Below are positions 1 to 5,164 of a stretch of 6,758 nt of DNA, piece by piece. Position numbers and translations under genes: made by a program. The DNA is from an uncultured Clostridia bacterium (GTDB lineage: Bacteria; Bacillota; Clostridia; Oscillospirales; Ruminococcaceae), in the NCBI GenBank assembly GCA_947176675.1, contig CAMWRN010000132.1:1-6758 (forward strand), written 5' to 3'. The stretch's first letter is position 1; each line of letters opens with the position of its first letter. Under the pieces are notes generated by a model. The model searched no databases. It worked only from the letters and a program-made list of their open reading frames with translations, and was not told the origin of the DNA.

Positions 1-1009
1 ATTCAAAAAACTGTTTGGTTCTAAGCTTATTTTCATAATGAATAAATGCATTGGGAAAACAACATTCAATATGTTCTGCATTTCTTTGGTTTTCCTCCCT
101 TAAAAGCTCGCACCAGTTCCGATAAATAACCATACCGTGACCCTGAATTTTATCTTCTCCGCAATGGTCGTTATTTAACAGCAGATTTATCCCTCTAATT
201 AGCGCATTAGTACACGCCTTTGCCAACGGCATTTTCTCATTTGAAGGTTTAATAATCATCATATCGCAGTCAGTCTTGTACCAACTTGGGTATTGACCAA
301 GCTGGTCAAAGTTCATCCGTGCATTTTTTTGATCGTCTCCCTCCAAGAAACCCAGTCCTTTTAAAATCCGTCCATGGTCGGAAAAGCCGACAGCAAAAAT
401 AGTATCCGTATATTCCTTAGGGATAATTATAACGGGATAACCGTGTTCAATTTGCCTGCACGCAAGGGAAATAAATTCATCTTCCGAATAATCTGTCTTT
501 GAATGGATCTCATAATCCAAACCGTATATTAAAAAACCGTCACGAATCCATTCGTCAGGTCCGTAGGAATATCCGAAGCATATATTCATAATTGCCGACT
601 GCAAAATATATTCTTCGTCATCGTTTATCTGACGGTTTTGGCTGTCCCTGCGCTGTTCCAGTCCAAAAAACAATTTTAATGCGGTTAAAACAGAAGCGGA
701 CGAAATACTTTTAGGCCATTCGGGACCCGAATAATCAGCTGCCGGAATCCGCGGTTTTACAACGAATTCATAGTCAAAGTCAATATTTCGTAAAATACAT
801 GACGCAGGGTCAAGTATCCTGTCTACAGAACAATTAAAAAGCTGTGACATTTCACAAAGCAGCGGTATCTCCGGCACTGCGTTTCCGTTCTCCCATTTGC
901 TGACCGCCTGAGGTGAAACATTTAATTTCTCTGCCAGCTGTTCTTGAGTGTATTTGTTTCCCTTGCGCAGACGCGTTATTTGTTCTCCCATTTTTTTTAC
1001 ATCAAACAT
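1..1009 (-). CDS. XRE-family HTH regulator fused to a C39/BtrH-like C-terminal domain (3' end outside window)
   Basis: I read 336 codons without a stop from the ATG at 1009 to the left edge; the C-terminus is missing. Residues 8-66 form a lambda-repressor/XRE helix-turn-helix: the stretch RKGNKYTQEQLAEKLNVSPQ (15-34) followed by AVSKWENG (35-42) is the classic recognition-helix signature, so DNA binding is secure. Residues about 80-336 are not an ordinary XRE tail. The order of elements resembles butirosin-H (BtrH)/C39-peptidase-like papain-fold domains often attached to Firmicutes HTH proteins: a helix near SASVLTALKLFFG (104-116), a strand-turn HGYPVIIIP (189-197), then DTIFAVGFSDHGRILKGLGF (202-221), and a late GHGMVIYRNWCELL. 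The position where a nucleophilic Cys would sit in the first helix reads Ser (SISSAS, 101-106), so I infer a sensor rather than an active enzyme. Codons are A/T-rich at third positions. It is transcribed alone, away from the GyrI-like gene. HTH assignment is strong; the C-terminal family is tentative. Confidence 0.85.
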   Translation of the reverse strand, partial: MFDVKKMGEQITRLRKGNKYTQEQLAEKLNVSPQAVSKWENGNAVPEIPLLCEMSQLFNCSVDRILDPASCILRNIDFDYEFVVKPRIPAADYSGPEWPKSISSASVLTALKLFFGLEQRRDSQNRQINDDEEYILQSAIMNICFGYSYGPDEWIRDGFLIYGLDYEIHSKTDYSEDEFISLACRQIEHGYPVIIIPKEYTDTIFAVGFSDHGRILKGLGFLEGDDQKNARMNFDQLGQYPSWYKTDCDMMIIKPSNEKMPLAKACTNALIRGINLLLNNDHCGEDKIQGHGMVIYRNWCELLREENQRNAEHIECCFPNAFIHYENKLRTKQFFE

Positions 1010-1025
1010 AACGATCGTTCCTCCC
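1010..1025 (-). promoter_or_regulatory. Shine-Dalgarno of the XRE gene with a 10-bp palindrome before the start
   Basis: On the minus strand GGGAGG (1020-1025) precedes the ATG at 1009, which fixes the start; the later in-frame ATG at codon 7 has no comparable site. The 10 bases between them (1010-1019) are exactly the perfect palindrome AACGATCGTT. The spacing is slightly long. The palindrome is well placed to be an operator or a small hairpin that hides the start, but that is inference. Confidence 0.6.
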
Positions 1026-1037
1026 TTGTTTTTATTT

Positions 1038-1066
1038 ATTATAGCAGTTATATGCAATAAAGTCCA
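1038..1066 (-). promoter_or_regulatory. Sigma-A-type promoter of the XRE gene
   Basis: On the minus strand a perfect -10 TATAAT (1038-1043) lies 17 bases downstream of TGGACT (1061-1066), which matches the TTGACA consensus at four of six positions. Transcription would start near 1031, giving a leader of about 20 nt that contains the Shine-Dalgarno. Confidence 0.7.
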
Positions 1067-1072
1067 TATACG

Positions 1073-1140
1073 ACAGGTTGTTTTTTTTAAGTGAAAACTC
1101 AACTCGCGGTTGTAAACCTGTAAGATTCAGAAGGAACAGG
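1073..1140. repeat. Nested inverted and direct repeats upstream of the XRE promoter
   Basis: ACAGGTT (1073-1079) and AACCTGT (1115-1121) form a perfect 7-bp inverted repeat 35 bases apart. Inside it CAAC (1100-1103) and GTTG (1109-1112) form a shorter dyad around TCGCG. GGTTGT occurs directly repeated at 1076-1081 and 1108-1113, 32 bases apart (about three helical turns). A further ACAGG lies at 1136-1140. The cluster sits just upstream of the XRE gene's -35 box and could be an operator for that gene or for the divergent transcript. There is no sequence proof of binding. From 1141 to 1232 I see only A/T-rich DNA with no supported feature. Confidence 0.35.
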
Positions 1141-1232
1141 CATATATTCTTATTAAACTTATCGAAAGAATGAAAGAATACACTGCTATAGAACTGAAAA
1201 GGGACATTTTATTATATTTTTTGCTTTTGCTA

Positions 1233-1263
1233 TTGACTCTTCCGTTAGGGAATGGTATATAAT
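1233..1263 (+). promoter_or_regulatory. MerR-class promoter with 19-bp spacer and central dyad
   Basis: TTGACT (1233-1238) and a perfect TATAAT (1258-1263) are separated by 19 bases, two more than optimal. That overlong spacer is the hallmark of promoters untwisted by MerR-family activators. The spacer carries a dyad: TTCC (1240-1243), GTTAG, GGAA (1249-1252), extendable to ACTCTTCC/GGAATGGT with six of eight pairs. The layout parallels the Bacillus bmr promoter bound by BmrR, whose effector domain is GyrI-like, as is the product of the gene downstream here. No MerR gene lies in the window, so the activator must be elsewhere or lost. A TATATA at 1256-1261 with 17-bp spacing is a poorer alternative -10. 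Confidence 0.7.
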
Positions 1264-1269
1264 ATACTT

Positions 1270-1433
1270 AACATATACAAAAAGGAAAAAAATTTTTGAG
1301 GTTATGTTCCGAATGAAAGTAAGTGCATACCGTGATTATCATATTGTTTGAAAAAATGTTGTGCGCAGACAGTTATTTTGACAATTTTGATGATATAAAT
1401 TAAGAATTTGAAAATTCACTGGGAGGAATAAAA
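1270..1433 (+). other. Long leader with a tiny ORF before the GyrI-like gene
   Basis: About 165 nt separate the predicted start of the MerR-type transcript from the GyrI-like start codon. Within it an ORF runs from ATG 1304 (or in-frame ATG 1313) to TGA 1349-1351, encoding MFRMKVSAYRDYHIV. GAGG at 1298-1301 is only 2 nt from the first ATG and 11 nt from the second, so translation is doubtful. It may be a leader peptide, the scar of a deleted MerR reading frame, or chance. A perfect -35 TTGACA at 1378-1383 has only a poor -10 (TAAGAA, 1401-1406), so a second promoter is possible but weak. Confidence 0.3.
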
Positions 1434-1874
1434 ATGCAAAGTATAAGAATTTACGAAATGCCTGATTGCCAAATGGTATCATCGGGCAAAGGAATGTTTG
1501 GGGAAGAAAAGTTCGATCGGTTTGAGAAATGGCTTTCCTCACAAAAACGTAGTCTGTTCCCGAAGGATTTCTTTTTTGGCGGAGAGGACGGTTTTACGTG
1601 GCTGTATATGCTTGAAGGCACCGTGAACGTTCCGTCCGAATTTGAGATCGTGAATTTTAAGGGCGGTCTTTACGCTGTTGCAACTGACATAGACCAAAAA
1701 ACAGATACGGAGCTTATGAACGCAGAGGTGAATAAGATTTTGAGTGAGAACGGCTTTGAACGTGATACGCTTCGTAAGGATCTGGGAAATATCATTACTT
1801 CTCATGCTGCTCGGGAAATAATGGGATATGAGCAGATGGATTATTATTTCCCAATAAAGGCAAAAAATAATTGA
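1434..1874 (+). CDS. Stand-alone GyrI-like / AraC-effector-type small-molecule binding domain protein
   Basis: A complete 146-residue protein; GGGAGGA (1421-1427) sits 6 nt before the ATG and fixes the start. The whole length matches a GyrI-like domain: an N-terminal strand IYEMPDCQMVSSGKGMFG (6-23), helix EEKFDRFEKWL (24-34), the FPKDFFF strand (42-48) and FTWLYML (54-60). The core EFEIVNFKGGLYAVATD (69-85) follows, then a helix (about 91-107), and the terminal signature IMGYEQMDYYFPIK (129-142). In this superfamily the fold binds hydrophobic or cationic small molecules and is usually the C-terminal effector domain of AraC- or MerR-type regulators. Here no DNA-binding domain is attached, so the protein may bind or sequester a ligand, modulate a partner, or be a remnant of a larger regulator. 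Its location is cytoplasmic, as there is no signal peptide or membrane segment. Expression is probably driven by the 19-bp-spacer promoter at 1233-1263. Confidence 0.88.
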   Translation: MQSIRIYEMPDCQMVSSGKGMFGEEKFDRFEKWLSSQKRSLFPKDFFFGGEDGFTWLYMLEGTVNVPSEFEIVNFKGGLYAVATDIDQKTDTELMNAEVNKILSENGFERDTLRKDLGNIITSHAAREIMGYEQMDYYFPIKAKNN

Positions 1875-1904
1875 AAAAAGGGCAATCAGGAAATCCGCTG
1901 ATTG
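1875..1904 (-). terminator. Intrinsic terminator at the end of the small minus-strand unit
   Basis: CAATCAG (1883-1889) and CTGATTG (1898-1904) form a 7-bp stem with an 8-nt loop. Read on the minus strand the stem is followed by CCC and then six T (1874-1879 region), the form of a Rho-independent terminator. On the plus strand only a weak T-run follows, so it mainly serves the minus-strand transcript coming from 2088-2116, and at best partly the GyrI-like gene. Confidence 0.6.
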
Positions 1905-1935
1905 AGACTCCGCCAAATTTTGTGTAAAACTGAAT

Positions 1936-1995
1936 AAAGCACTTACGATCAGGTAAGACTTAATGCATGAAAAAATCTGAAAGGAAGTGCTTTTT
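1936..1995 (+). terminator. Inverted repeat with T-run, possible terminator of the GyrI-like gene
   Basis: AAAGCACTT (1936-1944) and AAGTGCTTT (1985-1993) are perfect 9-bp complements 40 bases apart. On the plus strand the second arm runs into TTTTT (1991-1995), consistent with termination 110-120 nt past the GyrI-like stop. The loop is unusually long and contains a second small stem, CTTAC/GTAAG (1942-1946, 1953-1957), that competes for the left arm. The repeat overlaps the 3' end of the 35-codon minus-strand ORF. Confidence 0.45.
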
Positions 1996-2067
1996 ATTAT
2001 AGAGAAAATCGTATTTTCTTTCCGGTAACTTCAAATTCGGATTTAATTCTTTTATCAGCCTCTCCAT
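1960..2067 (-). CDS. Putative 35-residue small protein with its own promoter and terminator
   Basis: The ORF starts at ATG 2067 and stops at TAA 1960-1962. The Shine-Dalgarno AGGCGG (2075-2080) lies 7 nt before the start, and a consensus promoter lies directly upstream. The peptide begins MERLIKELNPNLKLPERKY and ends HFLSDFFMH. It is soluble in character, lysine-rich in the centre and ends in an aromatic stretch, with no membrane segment or signal peptide. I do not recognise it. It could be a functional small protein, the leftover N-terminus of a truncated gene (for example from an old mobile element), or an ORF by chance within a small RNA. The combination of promoter, Shine-Dalgarno, ORF and terminator in about 200 bp argues for a real transcription unit. 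It runs convergent to the GyrI-like gene. Confidence 0.5.
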   Translation of the reverse strand: MERLIKELNPNLKLPERKYDFLYNKKHFLSDFFMH

Positions 2068-2087
2068 TTTTACACCGCCTTTTTCTA

Positions 2088-2116
2088 ATTATATCCCCTT
2101 TTCTATCTTTTGGCAA
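2088..2116 (-). promoter_or_regulatory. Strong sigma-A-type promoter of the 35-codon unit
   Basis: On the minus strand TTGCCA (2111-2116) and a perfect TATAAT (2088-2093) are exactly 17 bases apart. Transcription would begin near 2081, leaving a leader of only about 14 nt with the Shine-Dalgarno at its extreme 5' end. The promoter lies just downstream of the terminator of the large surface-protein gene, so it creates a separate transcript rather than extending that one. Confidence 0.7.
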
Positions 2117-2152
2117 TGTTTTTTCAGTTAATTTGAGTCAGAGCAAAAAAAT

Positions 2153-2188
2153 AAAAAGGTTCCGCTCTTTAATGAGCGGAACCCTTTT
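2153..2188 (-). terminator. Strong intrinsic terminator of the surface-protein gene
   Basis: GGTTCCGCTC (2158-2167) and GAGCGGAACC (2174-2183) make a perfect 10-bp, G/C-rich stem with a 6-nt loop. On the minus strand it is followed by TTTTTATTTTTTT (2145-2157), giving a textbook Rho-independent terminator 33 nt past the stop of the 868-residue gene. On the plus strand TTTTATTTT also follows the stem, so it can work in both directions. Confidence 0.9.
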
Positions 2189-2215
2189 ATTTTGTTTGCT
2201 GATTCAAATCATAGA

Positions 2216-4822
2216 TCAGTTATGTCTGCGTTTTCTGTATACAACGATGCCGAAACCGAGAACGATAACTGCAAGAACAGCGCTGACAGCTACGCCGTTT
2301 CCGATAACGCCATCATCGGAAACAATTCCTGATGCCGAGGAAACGTCTTCAAACTCGCCGAGAGGCTCATCGCTGATAGTGATGAGGTAATCGGATGCAT
2401 GTGTGAACACGAACTTCGCTTTGCCGCCGGAAACTAAGCTGCAATCTGCAAATTCAAGCTGTTTGGTCTTGGTGTTGTAGTAGAAGAGATTAGCGTAAAG
2501 TCCGTTGTACCTTGTGCCTACATCGTATGAAAGAGTTGCGGTACAACCGAAAGTTCCCTTATGGTCAAGAGAAATCTGTCTCTTGTGCGAACCCTCAGCA
2601 TTGTCTACTACTTCGTCTGGAATGTGTCTTGTATTCTTTGTAATATCAAGATCAATGGTCTTGCGGTTTGTTACGCTGAGACCGTTGATAGTCCATGTAA
2701 TACCTCTGCCCATGTTGAAAACAACATCAACGTCCTTGCCCTCGATATCGCCGAGAATAGTGGAGGGAACCTTTGTTGCGGTGTTCATATCAACAACGAT
2801 CTTGTCTCCGTCGGAAGCTACTGTAATCTCAGCAGAAACAGCTTCCCAGCCGTCCTTGCCGTTTACAGTGGGCAATTTGCTGTTGTTAACGCCGGTTGTG
2901 GGGATAACAGGTGCAGCTACGCCGGGATAAGGAATCCAAGGACTGGGTGTGGTGCTTGTTCCTGTTGCGGGGATGGTTTCGGTTCTTATAACATATCCGC
3001 ATACGGTGCACTTATATGTTCTTGTACCTGTTGTTGTTTCTGTAGCAGGAGTTGTAATTGTTCCGCTGTCGCTTGTGTGAGCGGCAAAATTAAGCTTTTC
3101 GTCGCAGCCCGAGCAAGCGTGCCAGTGACCTGCTGCATCGCTGCTCCATACTGTTGCCGGGGTGTGGGTATGATCCGGATCAACGGGAGGCTTGGGTTCT
3201 GCCTTTGGAACAAGTTCAACCTTTGTAATAGTTACATTCTGACCGGAAATTACCATACCGTTTTCCTTAAGAGCTGTAACGTCAGCAGCGGTCAGTTCAA
3301 AGCTGAAAGATGTGCCGCTTACGTTTATAATGCCCCACTCAGGATCCGGATTCGGACCGGGAAGAACAGGCCAGTTTTCTGCCAGGCTCATGATTTTAAG
3401 CTGAGAACCATCTTCGCAGGTAAAAGTGAATTTAAGTGTGTCGCCGGCTTTGATATCTGCAAATTTATTTGCTGCGATCTGTACGTTTGCAGACCAATCT
3501 GTTCCCATGTTGGTATTGCCTTCCCAAAGAGCGTCTCCTGTAACGGGAGGTGTGGGATCGTCATCGCTAGGTATCGTAGGAACGGTAGTGCCGCTTGCAA
3601 CAACAATCTTAACTACATCAGTTGGAGCAAAATCATACTCACCGTAACATGCTGCTGTAGCGTATTGTTTTAACTGAAGATTGGGATCGTCTTTATCTGC
3701 TCCTTCTCCGCCTTTTTTCTCAATTGTGACTGTTCCGCTGTCTTCGAGCTTCTTGGTCGTTCCGTCAGCGGATTCAACAACGATTGCGTAAGAAATAACG
3801 TCACCGATATTAGCTTCCCAAACCTGAAGACCGAAGCCGCCGAATTCGGAAATGTCCGTAATTTCGTTAGCTGCCATAATGTCGCTTATTTTACAAGTAA
3901 AGTCAAGTTTACCCGCAGTTCCGGAAGCACTTTGCCAGCCGCCCCAGCTTGATGTAAATCCTGAAGCAGCAATTGTCCAACTGCTTGTATCTGTTGCGGG
4001 AGTATCACCGCCTTCTTCTGTAACGGTAACCTTGCAAACGTCTGCGATCGGATTATCAAGAGTAACGCCGCTGTCCTCGTCAGGCTCCCAGCCAATTGTC
4101 AAATCTGTGCTGCCCGCAGCAAGACCCTTTACTGTGAAAACACCGTCTTCCTTATAGGTCACGCTGATTACAGTCTCGTCGTATTCAGGGGTAAGAGTAC
4201 CCTCAACACCAACAAAGCCTTCTGTTGCAGTTACTTCAACAGTAACATCAAATTCTTCATCAACAGCAATGGACTTGGTTTTAGGAGATACAGAAATTTC
4301 GATTTCACCCTCGGTTTCAGAGGAATTATCTTTAAGTGTGCCGACAATACTTGTTATTGTACAACCCCACGATGAAAAATCTACACCGGTAAACTTTTCA
4401 TTTTCTTTCCATGAAGCAATTTCTGAATCAGTATATTCAACTGTATTTCCTGTTGTTTTTTGCTTCGTAATGTCACCGTCTATACTCCAAGGGTCTTCGG
4501 AAATTTTTCCGGTAAGCTTAACGCCCCACCAATCACAAGTAGTTGTGCCAAAAGGATGCTCTCCATCACTGGGTTCTTCACCCTCTGCCACTACTTTATG
4601 ACCGCATTCATCGTCACCTTGACCTGCTGCAAAAGGCGCTACTGTAACTTCAAAGCTTGAATACTTATTTACATCTGAAGCAGCAACATTAACACAGCCA
4701 TATTCATTAAATGATACGGTTATGTTTTCCGTCTCCGCACTCACCGTAAAGCTCGTGACAGCCATAGTAGTTACCGCCAGCGCAGCCGCAGTGACACCGG
4801 CCAGCAGTTTTTTCAACTTCAT
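2216..4822 (-). CDS. Secreted, membrane-anchored multidomain surface protein with Ig-like and carbohydrate-binding-like modules
   Basis: 868 residues; AAGAGG (4831-4836) lies 8 nt before the ATG. Residues 1-29 are a signal peptide (KLKK, hydrophobic core, SFTVSA). Residues 33-165 form a beta-rich module with a WWGVKLTG core and cysteines. Residues 173-268 resemble a bacterial Ig-like (Big-2) domain (PKTKSIAVDEEFDVTV, GVFTVKGLAAGSTDLTI). Residues 280-410 are a beta-sandwich-like module (FTSSWGGWQ, FGLQVWEANIGDVISYAIVVE). Residues 432-538 match modules common in gut glycanases (LWEGNTNMGTDW, FADIKAGDTLKFTF, GMVISGQNVTITKVEL), probably glycan-binding. Residues 551-620 carry HWHACSGC and YKCTVCGY, two CxxC pairs. 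Residues 650-817 form a conserved C-terminal domain that I recall in Ruminococcaceae surface proteins (LPTVNGKDGWEAV, GTFGCTATLSYDVG, FTHASDYLITIS). A membrane helix (about 841-862) and a basic RKRRHN tail end the protein; no C-terminal LPxTG is present. No catalytic domain or dockerin is visible. It is monocistronic. A role in adhesion or substrate binding is inferred. Confidence 0.9.
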   Translation of the reverse strand: MKLKKLLAGVTAAALAVTTMAVTSFTVSAETENITVSFNEYGCVNVAASDVNKYSSFEVTVAPFAAGQGDDECGHKVVAEGEEPSDGEHPFGTTTCDWWGVKLTGKISEDPWSIDGDITKQKTTGNTVEYTDSEIASWKENEKFTGVDFSSWGCTITSIVGTLKDNSSETEGEIEISVSPKTKSIAVDEEFDVTVEVTATEGFVGVEGTLTPEYDETVISVTYKEDGVFTVKGLAAGSTDLTIGWEPDEDSGVTLDNPIADVCKVTVTEEGGDTPATDTSSWTIAASGFTSSWGGWQSASGTAGKLDFTCKISDIMAANEITDISEFGGFGLQVWEANIGDVISYAIVVESADGTTKKLEDSGTVTIEKKGGEGADKDDPNLQLKQYATAACYGEYDFAPTDVVKIVVASGTTVPTIPSDDDPTPPVTGDALWEGNTNMGTDWSANVQIAANKFADIKAGDTLKFTFTCEDGSQLKIMSLAENWPVLPGPNPDPEWGIINVSGTSFSFELTAADVTALKENGMVISGQNVTITKVELVPKAEPKPPVDPDHTHTPATVWSSDAAGHWHACSGCDEKLNFAAHTSDSGTITTPATETTTGTRTYKCTVCGYVIRTETIPATGTSTTPSPWIPYPGVAAPVIPTTGVNNSKLPTVNGKDGWEAVSAEITVASDGDKIVVDMNTATKVPSTILGDIEGKDVDVVFNMGRGITWTINGLSVTNRKTIDLDITKNTRHIPDEVVDNAEGSHKRQISLDHKGTFGCTATLSYDVGTRYNGLYANLFYYNTKTKQLEFADCSLVSGGKAKFVFTHASDYLITISDEPLGEFEDVSSASGIVSDDGVIGNGVAVSAVLAVIVLGFGIVVYRKRRHN

Positions 4823-4924
4823 ATAAAAAACCTCTTTTCATTTAATTTTGAATGAAACATTCTTCCAAGCCTGATTTGTAAAGCTTGTTCACAAACTCGA
4901 CAAAAAAAAACATACTTCATTCAT
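4823..4924 (-). other. Structured 5' leader of the surface-protein mRNA
   Basis: The predicted transcript has about 100 untranslated nt. GAATGAA (4850-4856) and TTCATTC (4916-4922) are perfect 7-bp complements that would bring the transcript's 5' end next to the ribosome-binding region. Between them CAAGC/GCTTG (4866-4870, 4883-4887) can form a small inner hairpin and a run of nine A/T pairs sits at 4902-4910. I do not recognise a known riboswitch class. Confidence 0.35.
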
Positions 4925-4930
4925 ATTAAT

Positions 4931-4959
4931 ATTGTATCAGATTTGAACGATTTTTTCAA
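4931..4959 (-). promoter_or_regulatory. Sigma-A-type promoter of the surface-protein gene
   Basis: On the minus strand TTGAAA (4954-4959) and TACAAT (4931-4936) are exactly 17 bases apart, each with five of six consensus bases. Predicted start is near 4924, about 100 nt before the start codon. Confidence 0.75.
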
Positions 4960-5010
4960 GAGTACAGATGAACAATATACCATAATTTTTTTGTTAAAAA
5001 GCGACAAAAG

Positions 5011-5080
5011 TATGTGCATAATATACAACAATATGCATTAGCTAACCGCCGTAGTATGTTTTTGACATATTTTGTGCATA
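5011..5080. repeat. TGTGCATA repeats between divergent promoters
   Basis: TGTGCATA occurs at 5013-5020 and 5073-5080, 60 bases apart, inside the similar contexts TATGTGCATAAT and TTTGTGCATATT. The first is a near palindrome (TATG-TG-CATA, 5011-5020). An exact palindrome ATGCAT lies between them (5033-5038). They lie between the -35 boxes of the two divergent promoters, a natural place for a shared operator, but A/T-rich intergenic DNA makes such words easy to find by chance. Confidence 0.3.
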
Positions 5081-5087
5081 TTGGGAC

Positions 5088-5116
5088 TTGAAATATGCGG
5101 TAAAAGATGATAAAAT
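5088..5116 (+). promoter_or_regulatory. Sigma-A-type promoter of the propeller sensor gene
   Basis: TTGAAA (5088-5093) and TAAAAT (5111-5116) are exactly 17 bases apart, with five of six consensus bases in each. Predicted start is near 5123, giving a leader of about 45 nt before the GTG start. Confidence 0.65.
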
Positions 5117-5156
5117 AATAAAGTTGACATTTTCAGGCATTCCCACTGATTAAGAT

Positions 5157-5164
5157 GAGGTGAG
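5157..5164 (+). promoter_or_regulatory. Shine-Dalgarno that selects the GTG start of the sensor gene
   Basis: GAGGTGAG (5157-5164) is nearly fully complementary to the 16S anti-Shine-Dalgarno and lies 4-5 nt before GTG 5169-5171. An in-frame stop TAA at 5151-5153 limits the choices to GTG 5160 or GTG 5169. The first lies inside the Shine-Dalgarno, and the overlapping ATG at 5167 stops at once, so GTG 5169 is the start. Confidence 0.8.

Noticed and set aside
1117..1140. CCTGT/ACAGG hairpin as an intrinsic terminator
   Set aside because: Only a 5-bp stem with a 14-nt loop and no following T-run.
1170..1262. Plus-strand ORF of 30 codons with a leucine-rich stretch, resembling a small membrane peptide
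   Set aside because: Its hydrophobic part is the T-rich promoter region itself, it ends inside the MerR-type -10 box, and no convincing Shine-Dalgarno precedes it.
1378..1406. Perfect TTGACA as an alternative promoter for the GyrI-like gene
   Set aside because: The hexamer 17 bases downstream (TAAGAA) is a weak -10, so it is kept only as a possibility in the leader entry.
1539..1916. Minus-strand ORF of 125 codons
   Set aside because: Antisense to the GyrI-like gene, with no Shine-Dalgarno and no recognisable domain.
1936..1993. Inverted repeat as the ends of an insertion sequence or MITE
   Set aside because: Only 58 bp in total, with no flanking direct repeats that I can see; a terminator-type hairpin explains it better.
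2133..2390. Plus-strand ORF of 85 codons with a hydrophobic start
   Set aside because: It runs through the terminator hairpin and then antisense to the membrane-anchor end of the surface-protein gene, and has no ribosome-binding site.
2561..3673. Plus-strand ORF of 370 codons
   Set aside because: It lies wholly antisense to the well-supported 868-residue surface-protein gene; the product is a cysteine-rich string without domain logic, and no Shine-Dalgarno or promoter precedes it.
5124..5152. Perfect TTGACA at 5124-5129 as the sensor gene's -35 box
   Set aside because: The matching -10 position (TGATTA, 5147-5152) is poor and would start transcription within the Shine-Dalgarno. The pair at 5088-5116 is better.
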